Shown: positions 59,297 through 64,000 of the stretch, in pieces
Layout: the number at the start of each line of letters is the position of its first letter
Position numbering within the stretch: position 1 is the stretch's first letter
Source: Camelus bactrianus
Taxonomy: Eukaryota > Chordata > Mammalia > Artiodactyla > Camelidae
Length of the DNA: 64,000 bases
Direction of reading: 5' to 3'
Assembly (NCBI RefSeq): GCF_048773025.1
Contig: NC_133544.1
Coordinates: 63,849,501-63,913,500 of the forward strand
Notes under the pieces: generated by a model
Databases searched by the model: none
What the model saw: the letters and a program-made list of their open reading frames with translations, nothing else
What the model was told of the DNA's origin: nothing
Position numbers and translations under genes: made by a program

Positions 59297-59780
59297 TGTG
59301 ATGGTTAATTTTATGTTTCCACTTTTCTAAGCTTGATACCCAGATATTTGGCCAAACATCAGTTTAGGAGGTGCTATGAGGTATTTTTCAGATGATATTA
59401 ACATTTAGATCAGTAGGCTTTGAATAAAGCAGATTGCTCTCCATAATGTGAGTGGGCTCCATCCAGTCAGTTGAAGATCTCTCTTAAGAGAAAAATATTA
59501 AGGTCCTGGAGGTAGAAGGAATTTTGCCTCCAGACTGCCTTTGGACGTTAACTACAAGATGAACTCGTCTCCGAGTTTCCAGCCTGCCTGCCTGCCTGCC
59601 CTGCACAATTTGGACTTGCCAGTCCCCACAATCACATGAGCCATTTCCTAAAATCTCTGTCTCTCTGTCTCTCTGTCTCTGTCGGTCTTTACACCAAACC
59701 CCCCGACCACCACACACACACACACACATCCTATTGAGGCAATTGTTTCTGTTTCTCTGGAGAACCCTGACTAACACAGA
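59297..59780 (+). mobile_element. MLT2-like solo LTR (ERVL)
   Basis: Starts GTGATGGTTAATTTTATG and ends GAGAACCCTGACTAACACA. Internal CCAGATATTTGGCCAAACAT and TCCAGCCTGCCTGCC fit the MLT2 group. Fossil, old, no internal viral part. A CTGTCTCT/CA microsatellite lies near its end. Confidence 0.65.
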
Positions 59781-60189
59781 GCATTTTAAAAAATTCATTA
59801 AGAAATTTCATATCTCAAAAAATCAATCTCAACTTTGTATGTACCAAAAAAAAACTAACATGGATTGACTGTTTGTAGGCTTTACATACTTTCTTGAACA
59901 ATTGTTATATTTCACAGTAAAATAATTTTTAAGTGTTAATGGCTCAAAGAAATAGTTGATCCCTCAGAGACTCTTACATCAGGGAAGGATGGAAACAGAA
60001 TTAGTCCAGCAAACTCAAGAAAGAAAGAGTTGAGAGAAAAGGAGAGGAGAGAGGGAGAGGCAGTGGGAGAGGAAGAGGGAGAAAGAGAGAACCTGAGAGA
60101 ACAGAACTGTCCATACCCATTCTGCTTAAATCGGGGGCATGGTGAAATATAATCAGTGTCAACAACACTCTCAAAAGTAGCGATGCCAA

Positions 60190-60300
60190 GGGAGAGGCAT
60201 AGCTCAGTGGTAGAGTGTGTTCTTAGCATGCATGAGGTCCTGGGTTCAATCCCCGGTAACTCCATTAAGAATAAATAAATAAACCTAATTACCTCCCCCT
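60190..60300 (+). mobile_element. vic-1-type camelid SINE
   Basis: A tRNA-like head with A box (GGCATAGCTCAGTGGTAGAG) and B box (GGGTTCAATCC), then AATAAATAAATAAACCTAAT and an A-rich tail. Flanked by a target duplication, AGTAGCGATG at 60,176-60,185 and AGTAGCAATG at 60,331-60,340. Confidence 0.88.
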
Positions 60301-60499
60301 CAAAAAAGAGAAAAGAATGTTTTAAAAAAGAGTAGCAATGATAGTTACTACCATGGATTTTTACAAAAGTCATCAAAAGCTATGTGGTAACAGAAAAAAA
60401 TTCAAAAATTTCCTCCAAAGCAATGACAGGATTCAAAACAGTGGGGCAGCAGCAGATTTCTAGGTCTTTCAAGTAGATGGCTTCTGGACTTTTTAATGC

Positions 60500-61210
60500 T
60501 GCAGAGGTTGTGGAGAAAAGGGAACTCTCCTACATTGTTGGTGGGAATGTAGTTTGGTGCAGCCATTATGGAAAACAGTATGGAGATTCCTCAAAAAACT
60601 GAAAATAGACTTACCATATGATCCAGCAATCCCACTCCTGGGCATATATCCAGAGGGAACTCTATTTCAAAAAGATACACACTCCCCAATATTCATAGCA
60701 GCCCTATATACAATAGCCAAGACATGGAAACAACCTAAATGTCCATCAACAGATGACTGGATAAAGAAGTCGTGGTATATTTATACAATGGAATACTTCT
60801 CAGCTATAAAAAAAGAATAAAATAATGCCATTTCCAGCAACATGGATGCTCCTGGAGAATGTCATTTTAAGTGAAGTAAGCCAGAAAGAGAAAGAAAAAT
60901 ACCACGTGATATCACTCATATGTGGAATGTATAAAAAAACAAGGAAAAAAAAAGAAACAAAGGAAAAAGAGGACACTAATGAACTCATCTACAAAACAGA
61001 AGGACTCACAGATATAGTAAACAATCTTATGGTTACTGAGAGAAAGGGAGAGGGAAGGGATAAATTTCAGAGTTTGACATATGCAAATGTTAACCACTAT
61101 ATATAAAGATAGATTTTTTTTAAAAAGCAGATTTCCCCTGTAAAGTTCAGGGAGCTATATTCAATATCTTGTAATAACCTTTATTGAAAAAGAATATGAA
61201 AACAAACAAA
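60500..61210 (+). mobile_element. LINE-1 3' end, sense, fairly young
   Basis: A continuous piece of the ORF2 C terminus ([34 protein letters not shown]) at 60,554-60,820, then 3' UTR and tail. Better preserved than the other L1 pieces. Confidence 0.85.
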
Positions 61211-63250
61211 AAAATCAAGTAGATGGGACTCTTCCGGATGCTAAACCCATGTCTTGACTATTGAAATCTTCCTCTTCAAGAAAAGCAGAGATGATATAAA
61301 GTTGTCCTTGCTTCTCAGTGTTGGTTGTCTACCTTCTATCCTTATGTGGACCAATTGTGAGCATGCTGTCAGCGGTTTTTTGGGGTCCTCTCAATCGAAA
61401 CCAACTGACAGAGCTGGGAACACAGGCAGATAGTTTCCATTGTCGGAGGTGACGCCTCACTACACATCTTGTGAAGCCATGGGGCAGATTTCTCTCTCCC
61501 TCCTTCTCCAATGGCTTCTCTTCCATCCACATCATTTTCTCTGTATTTATTTCTAGCACAAGCTTGGGGCTGATGGGATATATACTCTTTACATATTCAG
61601 TAAGCTAGTGGCATAAAGTACTACGAATATTGAAGTACAAATTTTGAAAAAAGAGTGCCTAGGTTGGAAATCATAATAAGCAACTATGAAAAAGATACAA
61701 AAAAGACAAACATAACATTTAAAATCAATGAAGGAAAAGGGGTCTTTCAAGATGTTGAGCCCGGGTAACTGCCTGAAAATAAACAAAACAAACGAAGAAA
61801 AATTAAGGAAAATAGAAAGCCTTAAACCTCAACCTCGTTTCATAAACACAAGCGCGCGCACACACACACACACACACATTTAGATTAAAGATTTAAAGAC
61901 AAAATTAGCCTGAGAGAAACTAAAGAAAATGAGATAAAATTTTATCATTTTAGAGTGCTATGGATTTTTAAGCATGAAATATAACTCAGAATCCATAAAA
62001 GAAAATTTTCATAAATTTACTACATGTTATTTTTAAAATTCTACATAGCAAACAAACAAGACCATAAACAAAGTCAAAAACAGAATATTAAATTTTTTAA
62101 AAAGACATATATGACAGCCTTATGACAACTTTCTTAACAGAGGATGTTTTGTAAAATCTGTATTTTAATGACTAACACAATAGGAAATGGACAGATATAT
62201 GAATGAACAATTTATACAGAAAAAATAACTTTTAAATGAAATGAAGCTCCATCTCATTCATAATTTTTTAAATTATTAAAAACTTTAAAAGCCTAGCTGA
62301 TAAGCAAAAGTCCAAAACCTTAGTAATACACAAGGTTTGGGGAAAATAGATACTCTGCTTAATCACCACTATTGGTGGTAAAACTTCTCTAGAAGAAAAT
62401 TTAGTTGAATCATAAAGACTACTATGAGTATGTTACATTCTAGAATGTTATTTTATTTCCATGAAGTGAATAGCTAATTATTATATTTTAAATTTTTAAT
62501 TATTTTGGCTTTCTTACTTTTTTTGTGCAGTTGCTCAGTGCATCAGTGACTAATGCTGGGTGGAGTCAGGAAGTGATCATCGCTTGTTCTACAGACACTA
62601 GTAGAGGAGGCTGCTGCTTACATATTTTCAGTCCTATTTTCAACCCCCACTCCCTGAATACCCTCAAAGCACCTTTTTGAATTTCATCCTGTGCCTAGCT
62701 TCTGACTTCCTACAAAAGAAACACAGATAAGTGTCCCTTTCCTTTCTTTTTATAGCTCAGTTACTGTGAGGTTCTGTTCCTTCTCCTTTCTTCTCTCCCC
62801 TTCTTTCTCTATTAAGAACCATGGTTTTTGGAGGCTGTAGCTCTCCTCTCACTTCTCCTCCCATTGCATGACACAGATGCCACCGTCTCTGGCACACTTT
62901 GGCTCTACAGAAGTATAATAAGACACAGTGATATCACACGAGTGGCCCTGAACAACCTGGAAACAGGCTGGACTTCGACTGCAAGGATGAGCAAGGGACA
63001 ACTTCATGTTTATGTGGCTTTCGCTTGAAACTACTTTGGTCCTGGATAAGGAACCACTCATGTCAGATATACTCAATTTCACTTATGACGAGTTGGGTAA
63101 TGGAGAGGTTACTTCCTCTTCTTATGCTGTAGCCATTGGTGTGATCTTTGTGTCAACCGGAGACTGAGGGACAAACCACCACAGACTGTGCTGGAACCAC
63201 AGAGGATCAAACAGTCAGAGGCACTCAGCACCCAGGCCCCGGCTGCTGCT
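61210..63250. other. 3' flank of TRAV9, nothing recognised
   Basis: AT-rich DNA with a CA microsatellite at 61,852-61,879. No gene, RSS or named repeat could be supported. Confidence 0.4.
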
Positions 63251-63253
63251 CAG

Positions 63254-63292
63254 GGTTTGTGCTCAGCTCCCCCTGCAGCTCCTGTCACTGTG
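63254..63292 (-). other. 23-RSS of TRAV9
   Basis: Heptamer CACAGTG, 23-bp spacer with GCTGCAGGGGGAGCTGA, nonamer GCACAAACC. Most of the spacer is identical to the TRAV18 signals. Confidence 0.92.
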
Positions 63293-63752
63293 TCAGTCAG
63301 AGCACAGTAGTACACGGCCGAGTCTGCCCCTCGGACTGAGGCTTTCTCCAAGTGGAAGGAAGTTTGTTCTCTGTGGTACGTGGCTTCAAAACCTTTGTTG
63401 TGTCCCTTCTCCTTGTCCCTCGAGGCTTTCAGGAGGAGCTGTGGACCTTCTCCGGGGTACTGGACGTACCAGAAAAGAGTGGGGTACCCCGCAGCTGAAT
63501 AACTGCAGTTCATAGTCAGGGCAGTTGATTCTGGAAGGGTCACTGGGCCTTCTGTCTGAGTCACTGAGTCTCCACGGGTTCGTCCTGGGCAAGAATAAAA
63601 TAGTTCATGTCCCCTTGGGTATGAAGCTCTCAGATAAAATTACAGTTAAAGGTTTTCCTGATGAAACAGAAGAAAGAATACACATTTTTAGAGGCATTTT
63701 ACTTACCAAGCATTAAGAGCACCACAGTCAGTAAGCCTGGAGGAGAGTTCAT
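63293..63752 (-). CDS. TRAV9: TRAV9 V segment, intact
   Basis: T-cell receptor alpha V segment. Leader exon 63707-63752 reads MNSPPGLLTVVLLML with a split glycine, donor GTAAGT. The V exon is 63293-63584 after a CAG acceptor and begins RTRGDSVTQTEGPVTLPE. Marks of human TRAV9-2 (recalled) are [55 protein letters not shown], and DSAVYYCALT. The canonical cysteines and tryptophan are present. It is the most 5' V gene of the locus in this window. A strong CTCF-like motif lies 123 bp upstream of the ATG. Confidence 0.93.
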
Positions 63753-63874
63753 CTCTACAGTGTCGCCTGAATAACGTGCTTGACAACTACCACGAAGAAA
63801 TGCTGAAGTCACAGTGAAGGGATAAAGGGAAGCCTGCATTTCACACAGGAAGTGTGTTTGTGTTAGGAACCTGC

Positions 63875-63886
63875 TCCCCCTGGTGG
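63875..63886 (-). promoter_or_regulatory. CTCF-like motif upstream of TRAV9
   Basis: The minus strand reads CCACCAGGGGGAGCAG, a near-perfect CTCF site, 123 bp 5' of the ATG. Confidence 0.55.
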
Positions 63887-64000
63887 ACGGGGGCAGAAAT
63901 GGGATGCATGTTTCCTAGTCTCCTCCCCTTGGCAGAGATAAGCTCTCCTCCCTGACTGTGTTTATGAGGCACGTGTCAGTCCTCAGGTGACACTTGGAAA

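Noticed and set aside
60190-60260. tRNA gene (A and B boxes)
   Set aside because: It continues into a SINE body with AATAAATAAA repeats and A tail and has a target duplication, so it is a SINE head and not a tRNA gene.
60554-60820. Host gene with 88 codons
   Set aside because: The protein is the C-terminal part of L1 ORF2.

Overview
The window is a stretch of a mammalian T-cell receptor alpha/delta (TRA/TRD) variable-gene region, read backwards. All 13 recognisable V segments lie on the minus strand, so the locus runs 5' to 3' from high to low coordinates. Two copies of a tRNA-like SINE of the vic-1 type (9,828-9,956 and 60,190-60,300), which is known from camelids, point to a camel, llama or alpaca. 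No J, C or D segments and no unrelated host gene were found.

In locus order the segments are TRAV9 (63.3-63.8 kb), a TRAV10-like pseudogene (56.1-56.7), TRAV12 (53.3-53.9), TRAV16 (48.5-49.0), TRAV17 (43.5-44.0), four TRAV18-like genes (37.9-38.5, 32.3-32.8, 26.7-27.2, 20.5-20.9), TRAV19 (18.4-19.2), a TRAV8-family gene (11.8-12.3), TRAV22 (6.4-6.9) and TRAV23/DV6 (2.6-3.1). As recalled from memory, this matches the human order 9-2, (15), 12-3, 8-6, 16, 17, 18, 19, 20, 21, 22, 23, except that TRAV18 is expanded from one to four, no TRAV20 or TRAV21 is seen, and the TRAV8 member is displaced. Each gene has the standard two-exon form: a short leader exon, a small intron, then a V exon ending at a recombination signal sequence (RSS) of heptamer, 23-bp spacer and nonamer. 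Ten genes look structurally intact. TRAV10 is clearly broken, TRAV17 has a damaged RSS and leader donor, and TRAV23 probably carries a stop across its splice junction.

The three lower TRAV18 copies sit on tandem direct repeats of about 5.5-6.2 kb (20.44-37.85 kb) that include flanks and older repeats, later changed by a deletion, an L1 insertion, a 190-bp tandem duplication and a pentanucleotide expansion. The copy at 38 kb has a leader nearly identical to human TRAV18 and looks like the founder. Upstream of most genes, about 120-300 bp 5' of the ATG, there is a CTCF-like motif in a constant orientation.

The DNA between genes is mostly old transposon: LINE-1 fragments (one with a 5' inversion), LINE-2, MIR, hAT-type DNA elements, an ERVL-type (MLT2-like) LTR, another LTR-like stretch near 8 kb, and a decayed endogenous retrovirus fossil at 44.8-46.8 kb. 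Human reference sequences were recalled from memory, not searched. No clearly new biological system is evident. The most unusual signals are the TRAV18 expansion, open frames that run past the RSS in three TRAV18 copies, the oriented CTCF-like motifs, and RSS spacers that fall into two classes.
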